NCBI GenBank assembly: GCA_024401395.1
Contig: JAKSLD010000019.1
Location: forward strand, 1-64,000
Length of the DNA: 64,000 nt
From: Bacteroidales bacterium
GTDB lineage: Bacteria; Bacteroidota; Bacteroidia; Bacteroidales; Marinilabiliaceae
Direction of reading: 5' to 3'
Positions 8,240-16,242 of the stretch are shown here, one piece after another. How positions within the stretch are numbered: the first letter of the stretch is position 1; each line of letters starts with the position of its first letter. Position numbers and translations under genes: made by a program. The notes under the pieces were generated by a model, which did no database searches, was not told the origin of the DNA, and saw nothing but the letters and a program-made list of their open reading frames with translations.

Positions 8240-10420
8240 ATGAAAAAACTATCTACCATCGTAGCCGCTACTTTGATGGCTACAGCATGTACTACAATGA
8301 ATGACAATCCTCTATTGAAGACTCCTTTCCAGACGGAGTATAATGTGCCTCCGTTTGAGGAGATAAAGCCTTCTCACTATGTGCCTGCTTTTGAGGCGGC
8401 TATTGATGATGCCAGAAGGGCTATTGATCTGATAGCATCCAATCGCGCTGATGCTACATTCCAGAATACCATTATCCCATTCGACAGAAGAGATGAACAT
8501 CTGAATGTTATCTCTAATATTCTTTTTAATATCTGTGAGACGGATGTTACAGATACTCTCAACATAGTTTCTGCAACTGTCAGGGAGATGCTGACAAGCT
8601 ATGGCGATGAGACTGTTATGAATGATGCGCTTTTTATGCGTGTCAAGAAAGTATATGATGACCGTTTCAATTCGGGCTTGGATTCTTCACAGATTCGAGT
8701 TGCCGAGTTGTATTATAAGCAGTTCGTCCGTGGTGGCGCTTTGTTGTCTCCAGCTGATAAGGATAAGCTGAAAGAGATTAACCTTGAGCTGGCTAAACTT
8801 TCGCATAAATTTGCGATGAATCTTCTTGCAGAGACTAATGCTTATCAGCTAGTCATAGATACCGTGCCAGATTTGGCAGGTTTGCCTGAAGGTGTGATAG
8901 CTGCAGCCGCAGAGAGAGCCGAGAAGGCAGGTAAGTCGGGCAAATGGCTCTTTACTTTGCAGAAAGCCAGCATGATACCGTTCCTTACATACTCCGAGAA
9001 GCATGATTTGCGTAAGCAGATATATGATGCATATTCCAAGAGAGGCAATAATGACAATGAGAACGATAATAAGGATATCATAATCAAATTGTCTCATCTT
9101 AGAGCGCAGAAGGCTGAGTTGCTTGGCTATAAGTCACACGCTCACTATGTAATTTCAGAAAATATGGCTTCTACACCAGAGGCTGTAGATTCTTTCCTCA
9201 TGGAGCTTTGGACACCTGCTCTCCAGAAGGCGAAGTATGAGCTCAAGGACATGAAGGACTTTGCGTGGAGATATAATCACACGACTACGCTTGAGGCTTG
9301 TGACTGGTTCTACTGGGCTGAGAAGTTGAGAAAGGCTAAGTTTGATGTTGACGAGACTGAGTTGAGCCAGTATTTTGCTTTGCCAAATGTGAGAGCAGGT
9401 CTTTTTGAGGTTGCGAATAAGTTGTATGGCATTAAGTTCAAGAAGTTGGATAATGTGCCAGTATATAATAAGGAATGCTCTGAAGTGTTTGAGGTGACAG
9501 AGAAAGATGGATCGTACCTCGGTGTGTTCTACTTCGACTATTTCCCAAGAGCATCCAAGGGCGCTGGTGCATGGTGCACATCGTTCCAGTCGGCTCTTGA
9601 CAACTTTGACGGTACAAGAGAGGCAGCGCAAGTATCGAATGTATGTAACTTTACAGCACCAGTGGGCGACCAGCCTGCGTTGCTGACTTATGACGATGTT
9701 GAGACAATGTTCCATGAGTTCGGTCATGGTTTGCATGCATTGTTCTCGAAGGGTTATTACAGAAAGACTTGTGGTGAAGTTCCAAGAGATTATGTTGAGT
9801 TGCCATCACAGATTATGGAACATTGGCCTAATGAGCCAGAGTGTCTGAAGACTTTTGCAAAGCATTTCCAGACAGGAGAGGCTATACCTGATGCCCTTAT
9901 TGAGAAGGTGAAGAAAGCCGGTACATTCAATCAGGGTTTTGCTACAGTAGAGTATCTTGCAGCATCATTGCTTGATTTGAAGTGGCATACTATTGATTCG
10001 AAGACAGTAATCAGTGATGCCAATGCGTTTGAGGCTGAGGCAATGAAAGGCATAGGACTTATTGATGAGATATTGCCAAGATATCGTTCGACTTATTTGG
10101 CTCACTGCTTCAGCGGCGGTTACTCAGCAGGCTATTATGTATATATGTGGGCTGAGTTGCTCGATTGTGATGCTTTCGCAGCATACAAGGAGAGTGGTGA
10201 TATCTATAACACAGAATTGGCTGCTAGCTTCAGAAAGAACTGTCTCGCTGAGGTGGGTGAAGACGATGCTATGAATCAGTATCTTAAGTTCAGAGGCAAG
10301 AAACCAGACGTGAAGTATCTCATAGAGAAGAGAGGCCTTAATGAGAAGCGCCCTGTGTATGTAGCGCCAAAGCCAGTAGTGGCTGTGCCGGTTCCTGCAC
10401 CAGAGGTGCCAGCACAATAG
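8240..10420 (+). CDS. M3-family peptidyl-dipeptidase (Dcp-like), lipoprotein
   Basis: Zinc peptidase that removes C-terminal dipeptides from oligopeptides. The M3 motif HEFGHGLHALF is present at about residues 490-500, with the upstream MFH start and the downstream ELPSQIMEHW and EYLAAS blocks typical of Dcp/oligopeptidase A. I place the start at the ATG at 8240 because it gives a lipoprotein signal (MKKLSTIVAATLMATACTT, Cys 17), so the enzyme should sit in the envelope. A 26-codon upstream extension starting inside the rplI terminator is unlikely. The C-terminus ends in a Pro/Val/Ala-rich tail. PepD follows 30 bp downstream, suggesting linked peptide catabolism. Confidence 0.92.
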   Translation: MKKLSTIVAATLMATACTTMNDNPLLKTPFQTEYNVPPFEEIKPSHYVPAFEAAIDDARRAIDLIASNRADATFQNTIIPFDRRDEHLNVISNILFNICETDVTDTLNIVSATVREMLTSYGDETVMNDALFMRVKKVYDDRFNSGLDSSQIRVAELYYKQFVRGGALLSPADKDKLKEINLELAKLSHKFAMNLLAETNAYQLVIDTVPDLAGLPEGVIAAAAERAEKAGKSGKWLFTLQKASMIPFLTYSEKHDLRKQIYDAYSKRGNNDNENDNKDIIIKLSHLRAQKAELLGYKSHAHYVISENMASTPEAVDSFLMELWTPALQKAKYELKDMKDFAWRYNHTTTLEACDWFYWAEKLRKAKFDVDETELSQYFALPNVRAGLFEVANKLYGIKFKKLDNVPVYNKECSEVFEVTEKDGSYLGVFYFDYFPRASKGAGAWCTSFQSALDNFDGTREAAQVSNVCNFTAPVGDQPALLTYDDVETMFHEFGHGLHALFSKGYYRKTCGEVPRDYVELPSQIMEHWPNEPECLKTFAKHFQTGEAIPDALIEKVKKAGTFNQGFATVEYLAASLLDLKWHTIDSKTVISDANAFEAEAMKGIGLIDEILPRYRSTYLAHCFSGGYSAGYYVYMWAELLDCDAFAAYKESGDIYNTELAASFRKNCLAEVGEDDAMNQYLKFRGKKPDVKYLIEKRGLNEKRPVYVAPKPVVAVPVPAPEVPAQ

Positions 10421-10450
10421 ATTTTTTTACATTTCTAAGATTTGAAGAGT

Positions 10451-11902
10451 ATGACAATACATGATTTACAACCACAGATAGTGTGGCACTATTTCCACGA
10501 GATAACGCAGATACCTAGACCTTCGCGACACGAAGAAAAGATATTGGCGTATCTGGTTGATTTTGCCACCAAGAATAATCTTGAGTATAAGCAAGACGAA
10601 GTAGGTAATACCATTATATATAAACCAGCTACGAAGGGAAAAGAAAATGTGCCGATGATAGCCCTTCAGGCGCATGTGGATATGGTCTGTGAAAAGAATG
10701 CAGATAAGGTGCATGATTTTATGACAGATCCTATTGAGACTATTGTAGATGGTGAGTGGTTGAGAGCTAACGGTACTACACTCGGAGCCGATGACGGTAT
10801 GGGTGTTGCTATGGAGTTGGCTATCCTGGCATCGAAAGACATAGAGCATGGTCCGATAGAGTGTCTGTTTACCATAGATGAGGAGACAGGTATTACGGGT
10901 GCTCAGAACCTTGCTGCAGATTTGCTGAGGGGTAAGACACTTATCAATCTCGATTCTGAAGACGAGGGAGAAGTATATGTAGGTTGTGCTGGCGGCTGTA
11001 CTACACGTACCACTATGCCTGTAGAGAAGTCAGATGTTCCTGCAGGTATGTTGCCAATAGAGATAAAGGTATCAGGATTGAAGGGCGGTCACTCTGGTGG
11101 AGATATTCATTTGCAGAGAGGAAATGCAGTGAAGATTGCGGCTCGTATAGCAAAGCGTCTGATGGATTGCGGTTTCTTCCAGTTGACATCAATCACAGGC
11201 GGTAATCTGCATAATGCGATAGCTCGAGAGGCAAATATCAAGGGTTATGTGGTAAATGCCAAGAGAGAAGATGCACGGATAGAGTGTAATGTTATCTCGG
11301 CTGAGATACAAGATGAGTTGGCAGGTGTTGATGATGGCTTGCACGTGTCATTGCAGACTAATGATGAGATTCCAGCATATATACTGGAGCCAGGTATGGC
11401 TAAGAGGCTCATTAATGGTCTAGTGGCTACACCTCACGGTGTGTTGGCAATGAGCAATGATATTGAGGGTTTGGTAGAGACATCTGTAAATCTTGCTTCG
11501 ATAAAGGAGACAGAAGAAGGATTCTTGATTGTTACCAGCCAGAGAAGTTCGACAGACAGTCAGAAAGTGCTTGCTGCACAGATGGTACAATCTGTTTGGG
11601 AGTTGGCTGGTGCTAAGGTAGACACAGGAGACGGCTATCCAGGCTGGAAACCAAATATGAATTCCAAGATATTGAAGCACAGCGTAGAGACTTATAAGAA
11701 GCTCTTCGGTAAGGAGCCTGCTGTGAAGGCAATTCACGCAGGATTGGAGTGCGGTCTGTTCTTGGAGAAATATCCAGGGTTGGATATGATATCTGTCGGC
11801 CCGACATTCAGAGAGGTGCATTCACCAAATGAGAGGGTAGAGATTAAGACAGTCGCGATGTTCTGGGATTATGTAAAAGAGATGATCGAGACCTTCGCGT
11901 AA
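10451..11902 (+). CDS. pepD: Aminoacyl-histidine dipeptidase (M20 family)
   Basis: Cytosolic zinc dipeptidase (Xaa-His dipeptidase). The M20C signature is clear: HYFHEITQIPRPSRHEEK at the start, QAHVDMVCEKN (metal ligand H and catalytic D, about residues 75-85), TLGADDGMGVA (bridging D) and TIDEETGITGA (catalytic E plus ligand), then LINLDSEDEGE and a C-terminal HAGLECG ligand. Length (484) is normal. I prefer the ATG at 10451 over an upstream TTG at 10442. It follows the M3 peptidase gene and converges on the DciA-like gene with an 8-bp gap. Confidence 0.95.
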   Translation: MTIHDLQPQIVWHYFHEITQIPRPSRHEEKILAYLVDFATKNNLEYKQDEVGNTIIYKPATKGKENVPMIALQAHVDMVCEKNADKVHDFMTDPIETIVDGEWLRANGTTLGADDGMGVAMELAILASKDIEHGPIECLFTIDEETGITGAQNLAADLLRGKTLINLDSEDEGEVYVGCAGGCTTRTTMPVEKSDVPAGMLPIEIKVSGLKGGHSGGDIHLQRGNAVKIAARIAKRLMDCGFFQLTSITGGNLHNAIAREANIKGYVVNAKREDARIECNVISAEIQDELAGVDDGLHVSLQTNDEIPAYILEPGMAKRLINGLVATPHGVLAMSNDIEGLVETSVNLASIKETEEGFLIVTSQRSSTDSQKVLAAQMVQSVWELAGAKVDTGDGYPGWKPNMNSKILKHSVETYKKLFGKEPAVKAIHAGLECGLFLEKYPGLDMISVGPTFREVHSPNERVEIKTVAMFWDYVKEMIETFA

Positions 11903-11910
11903 ACAGGAAC

Positions 11911-12237
11911 TTAGATAAATACTATGTCCTGGATGACATTCTGGCCTACAGCGCTATTGATGTTATCCAGGACTTTACTTTTACTGTATATAAGCTCGTT
12001 TCGGATAACGCTGGAACTCAGCTCGACAAACATAACGCTGTTTTTGATATAGACAGCACGAGTAGCCCGGATGACAGTCGGTCCGGTTATTACCTTCCAT
12101 AGGTCTATGGCACGATGCTCCAGCATCTGGCGACCCATATTATTCTCCTGCATGATAGCGAGGACAATTTCTGACATCTTTTGGGCTCCGCCATTACGTT
12201 TGCCAGGGCGTGGGGTGTATATTTCTTCCTCTTCCAT
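11911..12237 (-). CDS. DUF721 (DciA-type) protein
   Basis: This 108-residue protein matches the DUF721/DciA fold: LEHRAIDLWKVITGP near 40-55, then VYIKNSVMFVELSSSVIRNELIYSKSKVL. DciA in many bacteria helps load the replicative helicase DnaB. The gene lies 4 bp after recF on the same strand, the usual Bacteroidetes arrangement, which supports a role in DNA replication or repair. Function in this phylum is inferred from the family, not shown. Confidence 0.82.
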   Translation of the reverse strand: MEEEEIYTPRPGKRNGGAQKMSEIVLAIMQENNMGRQMLEHRAIDLWKVITGPTVIRATRAVYIKNSVMFVELSSSVIRNELIYSKSKVLDNINSAVGQNVIQDIVFI

Positions 12238-12241
12238 ATAT

Positions 12242-13363
12242 CTATGATTCCGTAATAGTACCGTTAGCTACATCAAAAATCTTGAACGGCTTGTTGCTGA
12301 TATTATTCTGCAGGCGTACCAAGTGCTCCTTGTTGGTGTCGGATATGAAAATCTGACCATAAGATTCGGATGCTACGAAACGGATAAGGTTATCGCCACG
12401 AGAGTCGTCCAATTTGTCGAAGATGTCATCCAGCAGCAATATAGGATTCTTCTTGGTGGTGAACTCAAGATATCGGTATTGTGCCAATTTCAGAGCAATC
12501 ACGAAAGACTTGCGTTGTCCCTGAGAGCCAACCTGCTTCATTGGGTAGCCATTATATGATATAGTGATATCATCCTTATGGATGCCGCGAGAAGTATATC
12601 CAAGGATAAGATCACGGTTGCGGCTCTCTCTTAGTCCGATAAGAAGGTCGTATTTGTCGAGACCAGTAAAATACTGCACATCTATGTTCTCGCAGTCGGC
12701 AGAAGATATAGAAGAGTATATCTTCTTGACTATAGGGCGGAGCCACTCTATGAAAGAACGGCGCTTATCTGATATGTAGTGACCGATTGCAGACAGTTGC
12801 TCATCAAGGATATCGAGAAGAGCAAAATCGACAGTCTGACCATTGTCTATTTTAGCCTGGAGATCCTTCAAGTGCTGATTACGGTTCATCAGCGTCTTAG
12901 AATAACGCATTATGGCATCAAGATAAGTCACGTCGGACTGAGATATCACATAATCCATATAACGGCGGCGTTCCTCCGCAGCATCGGCTATAAGGTCCTC
13001 ATCAGAAGGGGAGATTATGACCAGGGGCAAGAGACCGATATGGTCGGTAATGCGGGTATAGTCCGTCTTGTTGCGCTTAAACTGTTTTTTGCGACCACGT
13101 TTGACTCCGCAATATATAGTCTCCTCGACATTATTAATAAGGTATTCACCCTGGATGACCATGAAAGGCTGGTCGTGCAAGATATTCAAGCTATCGGCTA
13201 CATTGGTATAGCTCTTACAGAAAGAGAGGTAGTAGACGGTATCCAGGAGATTAGTCTTACCGGCACCGTTATTACCCACGAAGCAATTAATGCCAGGGCA
13301 GAGGTTGACATCCGCCTGGGCAATATTGCGATAGTTTATTATATGCAGCTTCTGCAAGAACAT
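12242..13363 (-). CDS. recF: DNA replication/repair protein RecF
   Basis: SMC-like ATPase that loads RecA at gapped DNA with RecO and RecR. It has Walker A GNNGAGKTNLLD near residue 31, the RecF-specific SPSDEDLIADAAEERRRYMD block (about 115-134), the ABC signature VGSQGQRKSFVIALKLAQ near 278 and Walker B PILLLDDIFDKLD near 308. I choose the ATG giving MFLQKLHIINYRN as start, because an 8-residue upstream extension does not fit the family. It forms an operon with the DUF721 gene. The terminator of the candidate small RNA lies just upstream. Confidence 0.95.
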   Translation of the reverse strand: MFLQKLHIINYRNIAQADVNLCPGINCFVGNNGAGKTNLLDTVYYLSFCKSYTNVADSLNILHDQPFMVIQGEYLINNVEETIYCGVKRGRKKQFKRNKTDYTRITDHIGLLPLVIISPSDEDLIADAAEERRRYMDYVISQSDVTYLDAIMRYSKTLMNRNQHLKDLQAKIDNGQTVDFALLDILDEQLSAIGHYISDKRRSFIEWLRPIVKKIYSSISSADCENIDVQYFTGLDKYDLLIGLRESRNRDLILGYTSRGIHKDDITISYNGYPMKQVGSQGQRKSFVIALKLAQYRYLEFTTKKNPILLLDDIFDKLDDSRGDNLIRFVASESYGQIFISDTNKEHLVRLQNNISNKPFKIFDVANGTITES

Positions 13364-13393
13364 ACCTATAATGTATTTGTATGGCAAAGGTAC

Positions 13394-13429
13394 AAAAAAA
13401 TTAAAGGCTTTCGGTTGGAAAGCCTTTAA
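13394..13429 (-). terminator. Rho-independent terminator of the small RNA
   Basis: A perfect 12-bp stem (TTAAAGGCTTTC and its complement) with a 5-base loop at 13401-13429, followed on the minus strand by seven Ts (13400-13394). Confidence 0.85.
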
Positions 13430-13529
13430 TCAACAATAGACAACAACAGATGAAAAAATTACCGCGTTTCACAACGGGAATATCTTAATCGAGAGAGGGG
13501 AAACACCCTTACTCTCATTCATTTTTCAT
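13394..13529 (-). ncRNA. Candidate structured small RNA
   Basis: A minus-strand unit of about 135 nt is bounded by a consensus promoter (13534-13565) and a strong terminator (13394-13429). No ORF with a plausible start fits it. The predicted 5' end ATGAAAAAT can pair with ATTTTTTCAT about 80 nt later, closing a multiloop. Inside are a GAGAG-GGG/CCC-CTCTC hairpin and a CGTT-GTGA-AACG hairpin. Bacteroidales carry known Rfam small RNAs with exactly this promoter-plus-terminator layout (6S-Flavo, Bacteroidales-1). I cannot assign it to either by eye. It lies immediately upstream of recF, and the terminator would keep the two transcripts apart. Confidence 0.6.
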
Positions 13530-13533
13530 ATTG

Positions 13534-13565
13534 CAAATGTAGAAATCTTTTTCATTACTAACAAA
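13534..13565 (-). promoter_or_regulatory. Consensus Bacteroidetes promoter for the small RNA
   Basis: On the minus strand TTTG (13565-13562) and TACATTTG (13541-13534) are spaced by exactly 20 bp, a full match to the sigma-ABfr consensus. Transcription should start near 13527-13529. Confidence 0.75.
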
Positions 13566-13826
13566 TGTTAACAGGATAAAATTATTGTGTATATTATATT
13601 TGTGAGTGTATTTGGTTGATAATCAGTGTATTGGTATAGTAGTGATGGACGGTAATTTTTTTGGCACGGTATTTGATATAGGTTAATCGAAAACATTTAA
13701 GGTCAAACATAAATCAAGAAAGGAGTAGACGAGACGACTTCATGATACCTTAAAAAAGTGAAAAATGAATCAAAAATGAGCCTTCGGGTGTAACAAAAAG
13801 TATAATAATTCAGTAAAGATAGACAA
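13566..13826 (+). other. Leader region of the YfiR-like gene
   Basis: No gene is seen. A sigma-54-like element lies at 13661-13677 (see separate entry). The last 150 bases are A-rich and contain a short GAGCCTTCGGGTGT segment that could form a small hairpin. Confidence 0.4.
13661..13677 (+). promoter_or_regulatory. Sigma-54-like -24/-12 element
   Basis: TTGGCACG-GTAT-TTGAT matches the RpoN consensus (TGGCACG, 4 bp, TTGCW) at all but the -12 C, with the correct 10-base spacing between GG and the -12 dinucleotide. It lies 150 bp before the YfiR-like gene. The altered -12 base makes this uncertain. Confidence 0.3.
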
Positions 13827-14342
13827 ATGAACAGAGTTATGAAAAGAGCAATTGTATCAATACTACTAGTTGTGCTTGGCACAGTTTGCTATGCACAGAT
13901 GGCTAAGTTCCAAGCCTTGTATGTATACAACTTCGCGAAGAACATTGGTTGGGCCGCAGAAGATAACAACCGTGATTTGGTTATTACTGTGATAGGTGAT
14001 AACGATCTTGTAGGAGAGCTTTCTGGTCTTGCAAAGACAAAGAAAGTGGGAAACCGTACTGTGGTGGTTAAAGAGGCTGCTACAGTGAATGCATTGCCAA
14101 AGAGCGATATTATCTGCCTTGGTGAAGCAAAGAGTGGACAGATTGGTACTTTGGTAGCAAACCAGAGTGGAAATAAGACGTTGATTGTTAGTGGAAAGAA
14201 AGGGCAGTGCGCTAGTGGTGCTGGAATTTCATTCTTCGCTGACGGCAGCAAGTTGAACTTTGAGATTTCTGAGAAGAATATCAAAGAGAGAGGTCTGAAC
14301 GTTCTCAAGAAACTTTTGGATCTTGGAGTACAAGTAGACTAA
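13827..14342 (+). CDS. YfiR/HmsC-like periplasmic protein (DUF4154)
   Basis: A Sec signal peptide (MKRAIVSILLVVLGTVCYAQ, cleavage near residue 24) precedes a domain with the DUF4154 pattern: FQALYVYNFAKNIGW at the start, LVITVIGDNDL, SDIICLGEAKSG and the GAGISFFADGSKLNFEISEKNIKERGL end (about residues 133-160). In Pseudomonas YfiR is the periplasmic inhibitor of the diguanylate cyclase YfiN. No YfiN, YfiB or other GGDEF protein is nearby, so a different role is likely. Expressed alone with a terminator at 14382-14423. ATG codons 1 and 5 are both possible starts. Confidence 0.82.
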   Translation: MNRVMKRAIVSILLVVLGTVCYAQMAKFQALYVYNFAKNIGWAAEDNNRDLVITVIGDNDLVGELSGLAKTKKVGNRTVVVKEAATVNALPKSDIICLGEAKSGQIGTLVANQSGNKTLIVSGKKGQCASGAGISFFADGSKLNFEISEKNIKERGLNVLKKLLDLGVQVD

Positions 14343-14381
14343 TCAACAAGCACAGACAATAACAGATTATAGTTCGTTCAA

Positions 14382-14423
14382 AAAGCGCCTATCGCCTGAC
14401 CCGCGATAGGCGCTTTATTTTTA
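14382..14423 (+). terminator. Rho-independent terminator after the YfiR-like gene
   Basis: A perfect 14-bp stem (AAAGCGCCTATCGC and its complement) with a CTGACCC loop, followed by TATTTTTAT. Confidence 0.9.
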
Positions 14424-14445
14424 TGCCAGCTATTCGGATTTGTAG

Positions 14446-14528
14446 ACTCGGGCTATACTCGGGGAAGACTCGGAGAAGACTCAGGCTGTATTCAGGGAAG
14501 TACCTTGTTCATCGCAGTTTTTTTATTA
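14446..14528 (+). repeat. 11-bp-period degenerate array with GTTCATCGCAG tail (locus B)
   Basis: Five 11-bp units in perfect register: ACTCGGGCTAT, ACTCGGGGAAG, ACTCGGAGAAG, ACTCAGGCTGT, ATTCAGGGAAG (14446-14500). They are followed by TACCTTGTTCATCGCAG and seven Ts. The array lies between a terminator and the next plus-strand gene, whose ATG is 93 bp after the tail. Confidence 0.75.
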
Positions 14529-14620
14529 TAGGAGGTGTATTGATATATTACAAAGGGTTATTATGTAACAAAAATGAAGGTTTGAGTATATAAAGGGAGT
14601 ATAAATGAAAAATAACAAAT

Positions 14621-15355
14621 ATGGTTAAGTATAAACTAGGAAAAATTGTCCGTAGAGACGGCAATTTGATGGATATGCGTATAGTTGCTGCATTGAGTTT
14701 GGGTACATACGTTATAATGAAAGATGACAATACTGCTGAGCTATCGTTTGGATCAGATGCTAATGCGAAGACGATAAATGCCGTAGTTGAGGGAGACGTC
14801 TTTAATATTGAAGGAGAGAAGATATTTTTTCAGAAAGTAGAGAAGGGTAGAGGTATAGAATTTGTCTTTCAGGGAGATGTGATGACCTTTATACAAGAAT
14901 CGGTATATGATGTATATTTTACGATGATGGTAGCTACGGCAAAGAAAGAGGCGGCAGAGAAGATGTTGGCATTGACAAAGATAAAGGTAGAAGATATAAG
15001 GAAGAAGTCGAGAAAATATACTCTTCTGGGAAAAGTATCATGGAACAAGTTCGGGGCTCAGGATATGGAGAAAGCTACAAGCAAAGAGACGATAGAGTTT
15101 TTTGGAGAAGATGAAGGGTATGGAGATAAGCACTATGTGAGATGCTCGATACAAGGATATGGCGACGGGACATGGGTGAAGAGCGACGTGATCAGAGGTG
15201 GGTTTGATATTGGGTTCAGCGAGAAGAACTGTACGGCAACATTTGAAGAGGCAGACTCGCTAGTATATCTCAATGACGGTCCGGTCACATATCACTTCTT
15301 GCTAAACGGAGCCAAGATGCCAGAGATTGCGAGATTGAACTGGGAAGAAGATTAA
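14621..15355 (+). CDS. Protein of unknown function, 244 aa
   Basis: Starts MVKYKLGKIVRRDG. No signal peptide, membrane segment or motif I recognise. The sequence is balanced in K and E/D and mixes beta-type N- and C-terminal parts with a helix (about 100-125, KKEAAEKMLALTKIKVED). It is probably cytoplasmic. It follows repeat locus B and ends at a terminator shared with aqpZ. No function proposed. Confidence 0.7.
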   Translation: MVKYKLGKIVRRDGNLMDMRIVAALSLGTYVIMKDDNTAELSFGSDANAKTINAVVEGDVFNIEGEKIFFQKVEKGRGIEFVFQGDVMTFIQESVYDVYFTMMVATAKKEAAEKMLALTKIKVEDIRKKSRKYTLLGKVSWNKFGAQDMEKATSKETIEFFGEDEGYGDKHYVRCSIQGYGDGTWVKSDVIRGGFDIGFSEKNCTATFEEADSLVYLNDGPVTYHFLLNGAKMPEIARLNWEED

Positions 15356-15376
15356 AGTTCCGCGATGGAAATAATT

Positions 15377-15410
15377 AAAGGGCGTATCCGCTATGGATTA
15401 CGCCCTTTTT
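15377..15410. terminator. Bidirectional terminator between the unknown gene and aqpZ
   Basis: AAAGGGCGTA pairs with TACGCCCTTT, with further pairing inside, and a T-run follows on the plus strand; the minus strand has a shorter T-rich end. It sits in the gap between convergent genes. Confidence 0.8.
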
Positions 15411-15432
15411 GTGTTATATCCTTATGGATGGA

Positions 15433-16101
15433 TTACTTCTTGCAGCAGCAAGAGAGACCCTTCCAAGCGAGAGCTGCGAGAGTAGCACCGAGGAATGGAC
15501 CTACGATGAATGCCCAGAGCTGCTCGAGAGCGATGCCACCTTCGAAGATAGCTGGAGCGAGCGAACGAGCTGGGTTAACCGAAGTACCAGTGTAGTGGAT
15601 GCCTACGAGGTGAACGAGGATAAGAGAGAGGCCGATAGCGAGACCAGCGAGGTTGCCAGCGCCTACCTTCTTGTCTGTAGTACCGAGAACTACCAATACG
15701 AATACGAATGTGAGGATTGTCTCAACGATGAAAGCAGCGCAAGCGCCAGCGCAGCAAGAGTTAGCACCTGTAGTTGTGCCCTGAGCACCAACCTGCTGAA
15801 CCAATACCCAAAGGAGTGCAGAGCCGATGAAAGCACCGATGCACTGGAAGAGCATATACAAGAGAGTATCTTTACCATTCATACGTCCTGTGAGGAAGCA
15901 TCCGAGAGTGATAGCTGGGTTGATGTGGCAACCAGAGATACCACCGATAGTGTATGCCATAGCTACAACTGCGAGGCCGAAAGCGATAGCTGTTCCTACT
16001 ACAGATGCTGTGTCAACACCACAATTAAGACTAACTGCTGTTCCGCAGCCCATAAGCACAAGTACCATTGTGCCTACCATTTCTGCTAAATACTTTTTCA
16101 T
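15433..16101 (-). CDS. aqpZ: Aquaporin Z-type water channel (MIP family)
   Basis: Inner-membrane water channel. Six hydrophobic segments with both half-helix motifs: GCHINPAITLG near residue 57-66 and TSVNPARSLAP near 173-183. The selectivity-filter H in TVGGISGCH is typical of AqpZ rather than glycerol facilitators. Length 222 is usual. A 226-residue plus-strand frame overlaps the whole gene but is a Ser/Glu/Cys-rich shadow. Transcribed alone. Confidence 0.9.
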   Translation of the reverse strand: MKKYLAEMVGTMVLVLMGCGTAVSLNCGVDTASVVGTAIAFGLAVVAMAYTIGGISGCHINPAITLGCFLTGRMNGKDTLLYMLFQCIGAFIGSALLWVLVQQVGAQGTTTGANSCCAGACAAFIVETILTFVFVLVVLGTTDKKVGAGNLAGLAIGLSLILVHLVGIHYTGTSVNPARSLAPAIFEGGIALEQLWAFIVGPFLGATLAALAWKGLSCCCKK

Positions 16102-16201
16102 TTCTTTCGTGTTAAAATTGTTTTTATGTCATTATATACGATAAATGTCGATAAAAGTTGTAATTAATATCAGAAGGCCCTTGCTGTTGCTGCTTTTTAG
16201 T

Positions 16202-16209
16202 TATCTTTG
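16202..16209 (+). promoter_or_regulatory. TATCTTTG -7 box of the response regulator gene
   Basis: A match to TAnnTTTG 34 bp before the ATG at 16243. The -33 element is weak (TTGC near the right place). Confidence 0.5.
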
Positions 16210-16242
16210 TAGACATATAGAACATATAAGAGTCAGAGGATA

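Noticed and set aside
15409-16089. 226-codon plus-strand frame opposite aqpZ
   Set aside because: It covers aqpZ almost exactly, is extremely rich in Ser, Glu and Cys and has no family features; aqpZ on the other strand has both NPA motifs.
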